Shown here piece after piece: positions 17,887 through 26,646 of a stretch of DNA of 64,000 nucleotides; within the stretch, counting starts at the first letter, position 1; each line of letters begins with the position of its first letter. Below the pieces are notes generated by a model. The model saw only the letters and a program-made list of their open reading frames with translations, did no database searches and had not been told where the DNA came from. The translations under genes and the position numbers were made by a program. The stretch is from Legionella quateirensis (GTDB lineage Bacteria; Pseudomonadota; Gammaproteobacteria; Legionellales; Legionellaceae), in NCBI RefSeq assembly GCF_001467955.1, contig NZ_LNYR01000034.1, forward strand, positions 129,548 to 193,547, read 5' to 3'.

Positions 17887-18089
17887 AACACTTCCATTGG
17901 AATTGAATCAAAGATGTTGCTTCAGAATACTTCGTAAACTTATCAGACCATCCGTTCTCTGAGTACACCCAGATTTTATTACTATAATATAAGCTAAAGC
18001 GGTTACATTTGATTAAATTTTATACTTTATAAATCGCCGCAAAAAGTGTATTGGCACGTACAAGTACTTTATATTTTAGGACGATTATT

Positions 18090-18374
18090 ATGACTTTTGA
18101 TAAAGGCATCTATTCCGATGAACGCTTCAGTTTGCCAACCAACACTGCACACGTAGAACTCTCCGATATTTCTTCTATTCTTGCAAAGAAGAACGTGTTC
18201 CCATCACTTTTTCAGGACAATGGTATCCAGTTTCCTCTGTTGACTGATGAGCTGCACGAGCATGCAAAATGGCTGTATCATCATATTTACAGCGTAGCTT
18301 ATCCAGGTATACAGAATGATGGGAAACTTGCTCGGATGGCGCATGGAATCGCTCATGTTTCACGTGTTGCCTGA
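18090..18374 (+). pseudogene. 5' fragment of a SidE-type phosphodiesterase-domain gene
   Basis: A 94-residue open frame (MTFDKGIYSDERF...) that stops right after KLARMAHGIAHVSRVA. That ending matches the first catalytic histidine segment (HG.xH..RVA) of the phosphodiesterase domain of SidE/Dup family proteins, which act on phosphoribosyl-ubiquitin. Preceding YHHIYSVAYPG also fits. In intact proteins the domain continues for more than 200 residues. Here stop codons follow at once, and only a short stretch (DHDDELQIK at about 18384-18410, another frame) looks related. I read it as a truncated remnant, not a working enzyme. Confidence 0.55.
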
Positions 18375-18606
18375 ATGCATTCATGATCATGATGACGAAT
18401 TGCAAATTAAATGAAGGGCAGGATAATCAATCATCTTATCAGATTATTTTGAGCAGTGTTAGGAACCGTGCACTTACAGTATCATTTCGCTCAAGACTTC
18501 TATGTTTTAAGCGTGTAATAATTTGTGCAACAGGACCTTTAACTTTCATAATTCCTCTCTATAGATCATAATTGACTATAAGTCAGTTCGTGTTGGATTA
18601 CAGTAC

Positions 18607-19653
18607 ATGCAAGTTAAAAAACAGATGCAGTGGGCCGTTGTAGGTGCTGGCCCAGCCGGTATTGCCGCCGTAGGCAAACTGCTTGATAATGGTATTGATC
18701 CTGAGAGCTTATTATGGATTGATCCTCATTTTCACGTCGGCGATTTGGGGGGGCTATGGAGCAACGTGTCCAGTAACACATCAGTTGCACGTTTTAACGA
18801 CTTTTTGCGCAGCACTATTTCTTTTTCTTATCACGAAGCCCCAGATTTTCCAATCAATCATCTACCATTGGACGAGACTTGCATATTGAATGAAGTAGTG
18901 CAACCTTTGCAATGGATTTCCAATAAGCTGCGTCAACAAGTGGTCAGTGTGGAAAGCCGAGTCAATCGCATGGATCTGGCCGACCGAGTCTGGACTTTGT
19001 CTACTGACACGCAAAGCTTTAAAGCACAAAATGTAATTCTGGCCACTGGCTCTGTACCGTCCTCTCTGAGTTATCCTGGTGTTGACGTCATTCCTTTTGA
19101 AACAGCTATAGACAAGGAGCGATTGTCACAAATCGTCAACAATAACGGCAGCTACGCCGTATTCGGCTCGTCTCACTCGGCCATCATCATTGTGCGGCAT
19201 CTGGTCGAATTAGGTGTTAAAAAAACCATTAACTTTTACCGTTCACCCTGTCGTTATGCTATCGATATGGGGGACTGGATTTTGTTTGATAACACCGGTC
19301 TGAAAGGACAAACCGCAGCCTGGGCACGTGAACATATTGATGGCCGCTTGCCAGACAATTTGCTCCGTTACAACACGGATGAACATCATATAGCCCGCTT
19401 CCTTCCTGAATGCGACAAAGTCATATATGCTGTGGGTTTCCAGCGTCGCAACACACTGATCATCGGTGATTACGAACAGGCCGATTATAATCCCTATGTC
19501 GGCATCATCGGCCCGGGATTATTCGGTCTTGGCATTGCCTATCCGGAATTGAAAACTGATCCGTCCGGTAATGAAGAGTTACAAGTAGGTTTGTGGAAAT
19601 TCATGGTCTATCTGAATCGAGTATTGCCTATTTGGTTAAAGTACAGTACTTAG
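18607..19653 (+). CDS. FAD/NAD(P)-dependent oxidoreductase (flavoprotein monooxygenase-like)
   Basis: 348 residues. AVVGAGPAGIAAVGKLL near the N-terminus is a dinucleotide-binding GxGxxG motif for FAD. NVILATGSVPS at about 141-151 is the conserved ATG hinge of flavoproteins. YAVFGSSHSAIIIVRHLVELG at about 180-200 is a second Rossmann motif for NAD(P)H, with GSSHS in place of GxGxxG. KVIYAVGF near 280 closes the FAD site. The layout resembles lysine/ornithine N-hydroxylase-like and pyridine nucleotide-disulfide oxidoreductase folds; the substrate is unknown. Its base composition is clearly richer in G+C than its neighbours and it abuts a broken gene, which suggests recent transfer. No strong ribosome site is visible. 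Confidence 0.7.
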   Translation: MQVKKQMQWAVVGAGPAGIAAVGKLLDNGIDPESLLWIDPHFHVGDLGGLWSNVSSNTSVARFNDFLRSTISFSYHEAPDFPINHLPLDETCILNEVVQPLQWISNKLRQQVVSVESRVNRMDLADRVWTLSTDTQSFKAQNVILATGSVPSSLSYPGVDVIPFETAIDKERLSQIVNNNGSYAVFGSSHSAIIIVRHLVELGVKKTINFYRSPCRYAIDMGDWILFDNTGLKGQTAAWAREHIDGRLPDNLLRYNTDEHHIARFLPECDKVIYAVGFQRRNTLIIGDYEQADYNPYVGIIGPGLFGLGIAYPELKTDPSGNEELQVGLWKFMVYLNRVLPIWLKYST

Positions 19654-19731
19654 AGTCAATATTTGACCTATTTTACAAGAATAAATCAAACTCAATACTT
19701 CCTAGTATCTGAATTATTAGTCATCGTAACT

Positions 19732-19764
19732 GGTGGACTCGTTGCTCTCGGTTCGAAGTCCACC
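19732..19764. terminator. Stem-loop after FAD oxidoreductase gene
   Basis: GGTGGACT and AGTCCACC pair perfectly around a 17-base loop containing GGTTCGA. It lies 78 bp after the stop codon, between convergent genes. The loop resembles a tRNA T-loop, but no cloverleaf can be built around it. Confidence 0.4.
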
Positions 19765-19943
19765 TTACTGCAGCTTTGTTCATGATGTGAACACTGAGCA
19801 TGAATATGGGGAAAGATAGGTCTAGCCCTGCTCTTTTTTCGGATCAAATCCTCTAAATCTGAATTCAATCCAAATATCCACCCGAAGAGTTAAGGTTGAT
19901 AAGGTACTAACAGAGCCATAAATGCAACCAACCAAAGAACTTA

Positions 19944-20729
19944 TCAGGCATACATTTTATAAGCTAAAGTAACAAATACTTCATTAGCAGTAATTGAGCC
20001 TTTCCAAGGTGTTGCAAAAGCAGGTGGAACATCAAAAGTATTGTTATCACTTTTATAATCACCGCCATCAAAGTAGCGATAACCTATAGCTAAATCAAAG
20101 TTGTGGGGCAGGGCAACTTCAACTCCAGCAGAGGCTTGCCATGCAAAGGATGCATTAGTTTTCTCAAATTCTGTGGCAACGGCTTGATCATCATTTGCCC
20201 GAATGGAATAAAAACGACTAATTTTATTATAACTGACGCCAAGCCCTGCACCAATAAAGGGTTGAACGGTTACACTATTCCAGGCATGCAGTACAAAACT
20301 GGGAGATACTCCTTGACCGTGAAGGTACATGTTTGCCAGGAAGGTATTGGTCTGTAAGTCAAAATAACGTGTTTTCGTACCATTAAAATTAACTGTGCCA
20401 GAGGCGGATGACGTTTGAAATTTAGAATAGGTAAAAGAAGGTCTATACGTATAATCAACATCGACACTAACTAATGGTGAAAAGTTATATCCAAAGGCTA
20501 ATGAAAAAAGTGCGCTATCACCTAATGTAGCATTATATCCTTGTGGCGAATCATCCCAAAAAAGTGGATCGATCTCTAAATGAGAGGTGTTAGAAAAACT
20601 CCCTCCGCTGCCTACTTTAATATAAGCACTTCCCTTAAAAGGTTCTTCAATAGGACCCATAGTACCTGCAATTGCAATACTACTCGTTAATGCAATAATA
20701 CCTGTTGCAATTTTTTTTAAAGCTGACAC
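19944..20729 (-). CDS. Outer-membrane beta-barrel protein (GTMGP type)
   Basis: 261 residues with a signal peptide (about 1-21, SSIAIA) and mature N-terminus GTMGPIEEP. Strands alternate (GSAYIKVGSGG, FSLAFGYNFSPLVSVDVDYTYRPSF, QPFIGAGLGVSYN, LAIGYRYFDGG) and it ends EVFVTLAYKMYA, an outer-membrane-type terminal strand. The size fits an eight-strand barrel of the OmpW/OmpA N-terminal kind. The protein encoded at 38277 shares the GTMGPI start. The gene is convergent with the FAD oxidoreductase. Function unknown; a porin-like or structural role is likely. Confidence 0.7.
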   Translation of the reverse strand: MSALKKIATGIIALTSSIAIAGTMGPIEEPFKGSAYIKVGSGGSFSNTSHLEIDPLFWDDSPQGYNATLGDSALFSLAFGYNFSPLVSVDVDYTYRPSFTYSKFQTSSASGTVNFNGTKTRYFDLQTNTFLANMYLHGQGVSPSFVLHAWNSVTVQPFIGAGLGVSYNKISRFYSIRANDDQAVATEFEKTNASFAWQASAGVEVALPHNFDLAIGYRYFDGGDYKSDNNTFDVPPAFATPWKGSITANEVFVTLAYKMYA

Positions 20730-21113
20730 AGAAATATCTCCTTTTATTTCAAATTTATATTGGGTGATCTGTTCGGAAAAGTGGTTAACCTCAAGATTTC
20801 ACCAGGTTGAATTTGCCCCTTGCAAATAGATGTTTAGGCAATTCTAATTAGAGTGCGACAGTATACTCAATTAACAGTGACTGATCGACGTTGTTTTTTG
20901 CTTTTATTGACATGGGATTACCTGGATGTGAGCAGTGAAGAGCAATGCCTTTATAATGAGGTGATCCCTTATTAAAAGAAATTGGCAGAATGGCTGTTTC
21001 AAAGTAAATAAAGTGGAGAGTATATTGCCATGAATCAATTTCAGGTTTTTTTACTTGAAGTTAATAATCCACTCCTTCATAGTAGGTTTTTTACATTTAG
21101 GGTACACGAATTT
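20730..21113. other. Intergenic and leader region upstream of the SDR gene
   Basis: Holds divergent promoters. A TATAAT at 20952-20957 could be a -10 element for the plus-strand genes, but its -35 is poor. An ATG at 21030 with GGAGAG upstream would extend the SDR by 28 residues that do not belong to the SDR fold. Confidence 0.35.
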
Positions 21114-21812
21114 ATGGCACGATATTTAATTATTGCAGCAAGTAGCGCCATTGGTCAGTCAGTGGTTGAACTTTTAAAAAAGCAGGGGGACGAGGTTCTG
21201 ACTACAGCGCAAAGCAAGGACAAAATCATCCCGGATTTTATACTGGATGCTTCTGACTTTGATGCAGTTGATAAAGTATTTGAGCAAGCTGGCTCCCTTG
21301 ATGGAGTGGTTAATTGCGCTGGCTCTTTATTACTTAAGAGTGCTCACGCGACACATTATGAGGAGTTTCAAAAGACAATCAATGCCTCCTTGACCACGTC
21401 ATTTGCGGTTGTGCGTGCTGCAGGAAAGAGAATGACGACGGGCGGCTCGGTGGTGCTTATTGCCTCGGCAGCAGCCTTAACCGGATTGGCTAATCATGAG
21501 GCTATTGCTGCGGCCAAAGCGGGTGTTATTGGATTAGCGCAATCAGCAGCTGCGAGCTATGCATCGTGTAATTTACGAATCAATGTAGTAGCGCCTGGAA
21601 TGGTTAAATCACCTTTGACTGATTCATTACTTAAGAATCAATTGGTTGCTAAAGCATCCACTTCCATGCATGCTTTGGGGCGAATTGGCGAGCCATCTGA
21701 TGTAGCAAAGGCTATCCTGTTTTTTCTTAACCCTGAAAACAGTTGGATAACTGGACAAGTTCTGGCAGTGGATGGAGGCTTAAGCTCTGTTCGCCCTAAG
21801 CTTAAAATATAA
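21114..21812 (+). CDS. Short-chain dehydrogenase/reductase, atypical active site
   Basis: 232 residues from ATG 21114, where the fold begins (MARYLIIAASSAIGQSVVELL, nucleotide-binding loop). A start at 21030 has the better ribosome site and cannot be excluded. VNCAGSLL matches the NNAG motif and VVLIASAAAL carries the catalytic Ser. The usual Tyr of YxxxK is replaced: AIAAAKAG has Lys but Ile at the Tyr position. It may therefore be a reductase with altered chemistry or a binding protein. INVVAPGMV and AVDGG near the end are typical SDR motifs. The photolyase gene follows 23 bp downstream, probably in the same transcript. Confidence 0.7.
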   Translation: MARYLIIAASSAIGQSVVELLKKQGDEVLTTAQSKDKIIPDFILDASDFDAVDKVFEQAGSLDGVVNCAGSLLLKSAHATHYEEFQKTINASLTTSFAVVRAAGKRMTTGGSVVLIASAAALTGLANHEAIAAAKAGVIGLAQSAAASYASCNLRINVVAPGMVKSPLTDSLLKNQLVAKASTSMHALGRIGEPSDVAKAILFFLNPENSWITGQVLAVDGGLSSVRPKLKI

Positions 21813-21835
21813 TTGATTTTCTTTTAGGACGTGCT

Positions 21836-23374
21836 ATGACGAAATTGTGTTTTCTTTTGGGCGACCAACTGAGTGATTCAATTTCCTCACTCTCTGCAAT
21901 CGACAAACAGGACGATGTGGTTTTTCTTTGCGAAGTAACGGAAGAAGCCACTTATGTTGCACATCATCCTAAAAAAATTGCTTTTTTATTTTCAGCGATG
22001 CGTCATTTTGCACAACGATTAAAAGAGCTTGGCTATCGGGTACGCTACACGAAATACGATGAGACCAGCAATACTGGTAGCTTTGAGGAGGAACTGTGTC
22101 GGGCAATACATGAAGAAAGAATTTCAGAGGTACATGTAACTCATCCCGGCGAGTGGCGTGTTCTACAAAAAATGGAAACATTAAAAAAACAAGTGTCAAT
22201 TCCCCTCATCATTCATGAAGATACTCGATTTTTATGCTCGATAGACGAGTTTAACAATTGGGCAAAAGATAAAAAGCAATGGCGCATGGAGTTCTTTTAC
22301 CGGATGATGCGTCAAAAGCATCATCTTCTCATGGATAATCGAGGTAAACCTGTTGGAGGGTCTTGGAACTATGATGAACAAAATCGAAAAAATGCAAATC
22401 ACATTGAAACATTTCCTAAGCGTTTCGTACATCCCATAGATGAACTGACTTCAGAAGTTTTAAGTTTGGTTGAAACTGAATTTTTCAATCATTTTGGCCA
22501 ATTGAAGCCGTTTAATTTTGCAGTGACTCGAGAGCAGGCTCTTGGTGAAGCCAGCTACTTTATAGAGCATTGTTTAGTCTATTTTGGTGATTACCAGGAC
22601 GCCATGCGCTCCAATGAGGTTAATTTATATCACTCCAAATTATCTTTTTATTTGAATGCAGGGCTTTTATTGCCTTTAGAGTTATGCCGGATGGCCGAGG
22701 ATGCTTTTAATCAGAAACTGGCACCCTTGAATGCGGTCGAAGGATTTATTCGTCAAATTTTAGGATGGCGTGAGTATGTGCGTGGCATCTATTGGCTTTT
22801 GATGCCTGCCTATGGAGAGAGAAATTATTTTAATGCTTCCAAACCTTTGCCTTCACTGTTTTGGGGAAAAGAAACTCAGATGTTTTGTATGAAAGAAGTA
22901 GTTCGACAGACGCAAGTAGAGGCCTACTCACATCATATTCAGCGTTTGATGATTACCGGGAATTTTGCCCTCTTGGCAGGCATTAATCCCAAAGAAGTAT
23001 GTGAGTGGTATTTGGCTGTATATGCCGATGCTTACGAATGGGTCGAATTGCCAAACACATTGGGAATGGCGCTGTACGCAGATGGTGGTGTTATGGCAAG
23101 TAAGCCGTATGCTGCCAGTGGGAAATACATTCAAAAAATGAGCAATTTTTGTAAATCATGTATTTATAATCCCGGCGAGCTGTTGGGTGAACAAGCATGT
23201 CCATTTAATTCCCTCTATTGGAATTTTATAGGTCAACACCAAGAGCTACTTAAAAATAATCCGCGTCTTCATTATGCTTACCTGAATTGGGATAAAATGG
23301 ACCAGGAAAAGAAAAAGGCAATTCTCCTTAAAGCAACTGAAGTGTTGACCTTATTAGATGCTGGGCGCTTATAA
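21836..23374 (+). CDS. FeS-type (6-4) photolyase / bacterial cryptochrome (PhrB-type)
   Basis: 512 residues. The N-terminal LCFLLGDQLSDSIS start and the length match the cryptochrome/photolyase-related family (prokaryotic FeS-BCP). Four cysteines at 351, 439, 442 and 455 (MFCMKE, NFCKSC, EQACPF) keep the same spacing as the 4Fe-4S ligands Cys350, 438, 441 and 454 known from Agrobacterium PhrB. The helical FAD domain carries GFIRQILGWREYVRG and MITGNFALLAG, and VELPNTLGMALYADGG precedes the cluster. It should repair (6-4) photoproducts using light, with FAD, and possibly a lumazine antenna. It follows an SDR gene. The class I photolyase at 26643 would cover CPD lesions. Confidence 0.88.
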   Translation: MTKLCFLLGDQLSDSISSLSAIDKQDDVVFLCEVTEEATYVAHHPKKIAFLFSAMRHFAQRLKELGYRVRYTKYDETSNTGSFEEELCRAIHEERISEVHVTHPGEWRVLQKMETLKKQVSIPLIIHEDTRFLCSIDEFNNWAKDKKQWRMEFFYRMMRQKHHLLMDNRGKPVGGSWNYDEQNRKNANHIETFPKRFVHPIDELTSEVLSLVETEFFNHFGQLKPFNFAVTREQALGEASYFIEHCLVYFGDYQDAMRSNEVNLYHSKLSFYLNAGLLLPLELCRMAEDAFNQKLAPLNAVEGFIRQILGWREYVRGIYWLLMPAYGERNYFNASKPLPSLFWGKETQMFCMKEVVRQTQVEAYSHHIQRLMITGNFALLAGINPKEVCEWYLAVYADAYEWVELPNTLGMALYADGGVMASKPYAASGKYIQKMSNFCKSCIYNPGELLGEQACPFNSLYWNFIGQHQELLKNNPRLHYAYLNWDKMDQEKKKAILLKATEVLTLLDAGRL

Positions 23375-23548
23375 AGTCATGCCTTCAAATGAAATGAAAA
23401 TAAACCTGACCAGCGATTATTAATGAATTAAATGTTATAAAATCTTCAGTCATATAAAAATAACATCTATTATCTGCCTTTTTAAAGACACCATTTAGAG
23501 TAAATATGCTACAATTATAGGGATTAATTCATGCGATTGAGGCCCTCC

Positions 23549-24919
23549 ATGCTTGTAGAAATTCTGTCTCGCATTCAATTTGGTTTTAGTATTGGTTTTC
23601 ATATTTTGTTTCCCACATTAAATCTTGGTCTTGCGGTATTTCTTGTGATTATGGAAGCAACCTGGTTGAAAACAAAAAATCCAATTTATCTCGAGATATG
23701 CAAGCTGTGGACTAAAATTTTCGCTTTGACTTTTGGAATGGGGGTAGTTTCTGGAATTGTTTTAGCCTATCAAATTGGCACTAATTTTGGACCCTTCATC
23801 ACGCAGTTTGGCAACGTCCTGGGTGCTTTATTTGCTTACGAAACCTTGACCGCTTTTTTTCTCGAAGCCGGTTTTTTAGGCGTGATGCTTTTTGGTTGGA
23901 AAAGGGTTCCTCCGACGCTTCATTTTATTGCCACTCTTTTGGTAACTATTGGTACCACCGTATCTGCATTTTGGATAATGTCAGCGAATTCCTGGATGCA
24001 AACTCCTAGTGGTTATCAGTTGATTGATGGTAAATATATTGTTGATAGCTGGTGGGCCGTCGTATTTAATCCTAGTTTTATTCCGCGTTTTATTCACATG
24101 TTATTGGCCTCTTATGTGACGACTTGTTTTGTCATCATGGCTGTTGCTGGATATTATTTGTTAAGGGAGAAGTGTAACTCGGTTGCCAAAATATGCTTAT
24201 CGTTTAGTTTATGGGCAGCGTTGATTTTAGTTCCCTTGCAAATAGGTGTTGGCGATATAGTGGGTATTAACGTGCATCACTATCAACCTTTAAAAACGGC
24301 GGCAATGGAAGGAGTTTGGCAGACCCAAAAAGGTGCGCCCCTTGTATTATTTGCAATTCCATCTCAAGAAAAGCAAAAAAACTTTTATGAAATTGCAGTG
24401 CCAAAACTTGCAAGCCTGATTAATACTCATGAGTGGGATGGTGAGCTTATCGGGTTGAGTTCCGTGAACTATGCTGATCAACCGCGTATGCTTCCCGTAT
24501 TTTTTTCATTCCGCATTATGGTAGGTATTGGAATTTTGATGTTATTTACGGCCATAGTAGGGGTTTTTCTGTATTTAAAAGGCACTCTTTTTAAACGTCG
24601 CTGGTTTCATCGCTGGTGCCTTGCGATGGCACCATTAGGATTTATTGCCAGCATTGCGGGATGGTTAACTGCTGAAATTGGCCGACAACCTTGGGTGGTT
24701 TATAATCTTTTGAAGACAAAGGAGGCGGTATCTTCGGTAGGCTATGAAGAGGTGTTGATTTCCTTTACCTTGCTTATTCTCGCTTATGGGGTTGTTTTTG
24801 GTTTTTATCTCTATTATTTACTCAAGCTAATTGCTCATGGACCAGAGACTTTAAAAGAAGATGAAATCGAGCATCATGCATTCCAGTACATGACCGATAT
24901 TCCTAAGGAGAAAAAATAA
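23549..24919 (+). CDS. cydA: Cytochrome bd-type quinol oxidase subunit I
   Basis: 456 residues from ATG 23549, chosen since MLVEILSRIQFGFSIGFH aligns with the start of CydA and a GAGG lies upstream; an ATG six codons earlier also has a possible site. His18 is the expected distal heme ligand, FIHMLLASYVTT contains the heme b558 His, and GRQPW is the conserved quinol-site motif. The chain is shorter than E. coli CydA (522), consistent with a short Q-loop of the cyanide-insensitive (CioA) type. It reduces oxygen with quinol in the inner membrane. The stop overlaps the start of cydB. Confidence 0.93.
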   Translation: MLVEILSRIQFGFSIGFHILFPTLNLGLAVFLVIMEATWLKTKNPIYLEICKLWTKIFALTFGMGVVSGIVLAYQIGTNFGPFITQFGNVLGALFAYETLTAFFLEAGFLGVMLFGWKRVPPTLHFIATLLVTIGTTVSAFWIMSANSWMQTPSGYQLIDGKYIVDSWWAVVFNPSFIPRFIHMLLASYVTTCFVIMAVAGYYLLREKCNSVAKICLSFSLWAALILVPLQIGVGDIVGINVHHYQPLKTAAMEGVWQTQKGAPLVLFAIPSQEKQKNFYEIAVPKLASLINTHEWDGELIGLSSVNYADQPRMLPVFFSFRIMVGIGILMLFTAIVGVFLYLKGTLFKRRWFHRWCLAMAPLGFIASIAGWLTAEIGRQPWVVYNLLKTKEAVSSVGYEEVLISFTLLILAYGVVFGFYLYYLLKLIAHGPETLKEDEIEHHAFQYMTDIPKEKK

Positions 24920-25908
24920 TGTTGCCCTTTATTTTTGCGGTACTTCTTGGGTTTATAATTATAATGTATGTTATTCTGGATGGTTTTGATTTAGGCATTG
25001 GCATTCTCTTTCCTTTTACTTCCAATGAAAAGGAACGTGATACCATGATGAATTCCATAGCGCCAGTTTGGGATGGCAATGAAACGTGGCTCGTTTTTGG
25101 TGGAGCGATGCTTTATGGTGCATTCCCTAAAGTGTACGGGGTGCTATTACCCATTCTGTATATGCCCATCATGCTGATGTTGATTGCGTTAATATTTCGC
25201 GGTGTCAGCTTTGAGTTTCGTTTCAAGGCAAAAAAATCAAAACCCATCTGGAATTGGACCTTTTCAATCAGCTCGGTTGCTGCAACATTCTTTCAAGGCG
25301 TTATGCTAGGTGCGTTTGTCCAGGGTTTTTCTATCGATGAATCGTCAATGACTATTAATAATCCCGATTGGTTAACTCCATTTAGTCTGTCTACAGGGAT
25401 TGCTTTGGTCTGTGGATACGCTCTCTTAGGAGCGACCTGGATGATTATAAAAAGCTCAGGAAGGCTTCAACGTACAATGATTCATCACGCACGAGGGCTG
25501 TTAGTATTAGTCAGTTTATTTTTGATTTTTGTAAGTATTTGGACGCCTTTACATAGTGATGAAATTTTTCATCGTTGGTATAGTGTCCCTAACGTGTTTT
25601 TGTTAAGTCCGCTACCTATGCTTGCGGCAGTTGCTATTTATCAAATTTGGAACAGCTTAAATGCGGCAAGTGAATACAAGCCATTCATTTACAGTATCGT
25701 TTTATTTTTGTGTGCTTATATTGGAATCGGGATTAGTGTTTATCCTTATTTAATTCCGCATCAGGTGACTATTTGGGAAGCTGCAGCCCCTGATTCAACG
25801 TTGATGTTTATTCTAGTTGGTGTAGTCATTATGCTTCCTATACTTCTAGCTTATACACTTTATGCGTATCATCTATTCCGAGGAAAATCGTCAGGGCACT
25901 ATCATTAG
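24919..25908 (+). CDS. cydB: Cytochrome bd-type quinol oxidase subunit II
   Basis: 329 residues with about eight membrane helices. The start IMYVILDGFDLGIGILFPF and the segment PVWDGNETWLVFGGAMLYGAFPKVY are hallmarks of CydB. TAATG overlap with cydA indicates translational coupling. No cydX-like small gene follows; the next gene is convergent. Confidence 0.93.
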   Translation: MLPFIFAVLLGFIIIMYVILDGFDLGIGILFPFTSNEKERDTMMNSIAPVWDGNETWLVFGGAMLYGAFPKVYGVLLPILYMPIMLMLIALIFRGVSFEFRFKAKKSKPIWNWTFSISSVAATFFQGVMLGAFVQGFSIDESSMTINNPDWLTPFSLSTGIALVCGYALLGATWMIIKSSGRLQRTMIHHARGLLVLVSLFLIFVSIWTPLHSDEIFHRWYSVPNVFLLSPLPMLAAVAIYQIWNSLNAASEYKPFIYSIVLFLCAYIGIGISVYPYLIPHQVTIWEAAAPDSTLMFILVGVVIMLPILLAYTLYAYHLFRGKSSGHYH

Positions 25909-25954
25909 AACTAATGAATGGAAGTGATTGGTTAATATCGTACCAATAAATCGA

Positions 25955-25977
25955 AATGCTCCTGTATTGAGAGCATT
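25955..25977. terminator. Hairpin between convergent cydB and tspO
   Basis: AATGCTC and GAGCATT pair around CTGTATTGA. It lies between two genes that converge, so it may end both transcripts. Confidence 0.5.
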
Positions 25978-25991
25978 CATGATTTAGTTCC

Positions 25992-26462
25992 TTAATTCAT
26001 TAACGCAATGACCACATTGAGATATGAAGCAAACACCAGCCAAAGTAGGTAAGGAGTTAATAACAAGGCAATGGTTTTGTGCGTTTTTTTAGCCTCGATG
26101 ATTAAGATCACATTCAAACAGGTTAAACCAACAAGCCAAAGAGCACTTAGCGTAAACCAGTGTAGCCCAAAAAAAAGTGGCGTCCAGACCCAATTCATCA
26201 GCATTTGTAACGCGAAAAGAATAGTAATTTTTTTAGATGACGTTTTATTAAGGCTGGTCAACATCCAGGCAATGATTGCAAGAAGCGCATATAATAAGGT
26301 CCAAACAACTGCAAAAATAAACCCGGGTGGAGTTAAGGACGATTTATTTAGATATCGGTACCAGGGATCAATATTTGCTTGAGTTTCTAAACCCAGCATA
26401 AAGCCTATGCTTTGAAAAAGCACAATCCAAAACACTAACATCATGAGCTTATTCAGTCGCAC
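25992..26462 (-). CDS. tspO: TspO/MBR family membrane protein
   Basis: About 156 residues if translation starts at GTG 26462, seven bases after GGAGG; an ATG at 26504 would add 14 residues that overlap an older gene remnant. Five membrane helices are visible. DPWYRYLNKSSLTPPGFIFAVVWTLLYALL is the signature of TspO (PPxxxFxxVW.xLY), followed by NWVWTPLFFGLHW. The family binds porphyrins and sterol-like ligands and acts in stress or tetrapyrrole signalling. It is the last gene of a tight minus-strand operon that begins with lysR and the ABC exporter and includes a CPD photolyase. Confidence 0.85.
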   Translation of the reverse strand: MRLNKLMMLVFWIVLFQSIGFMLGLETQANIDPWYRYLNKSSLTPPGFIFAVVWTLLYALLAIIAWMLTSLNKTSSKKITILFALQMLMNWVWTPLFFGLHWFTLSALWLVGLTCLNVILIIEAKKTHKTIALLLTPYLLWLVFASYLNVVIALMN

Positions 26463-26646
26463 AATCATTCCTCCAAATTTGAGTTCCTGTAGAAGCGAAA
26501 TCAATTAATTTGATGTCTAAGTTATTTTCCTGTTGCTCAGCAGGAGTCCGAGAAGTTCCAATCACTTTATATCCCAGAGTAATCAGTTTGGGGGCTAGCG
26601 AATTTACGGTGAAACCAAAGTTAAAAATGAAAAAATAAGGACTCAT
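26449..26646 (-). pseudogene. Remnant of a NAD-dependent epimerase-like gene
   Basis: An open frame of 65 codons overlaps the photolyase stop by ATGA and runs into tspO. Its first 50 residues (MSPYFFIFNFGFTVNSLAPK, LITLGYKVIGTSRTP) look like the NAD-binding start of YeeZ-type epimerases/SDRs, with the glycine loop worn (FNFGFTVNSLA). The rest of such a protein (over 200 residues) is missing. I infer that a deletion joined its 5' end to tspO. Confidence 0.55.

Noticed and set aside
18383..18571. 62-codon plus-strand frame after the broken phosphodiesterase gene
   Set aside because: No ribosome site, no recognisable domain and composition like random AT-rich sequence; at most decayed gene DNA.
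19732..19764. Possible tRNA because of the GGTTCGA loop
   Set aside because: The loop sits inside a perfect 8-bp hairpin and no anticodon or acceptor stem can be formed around it.
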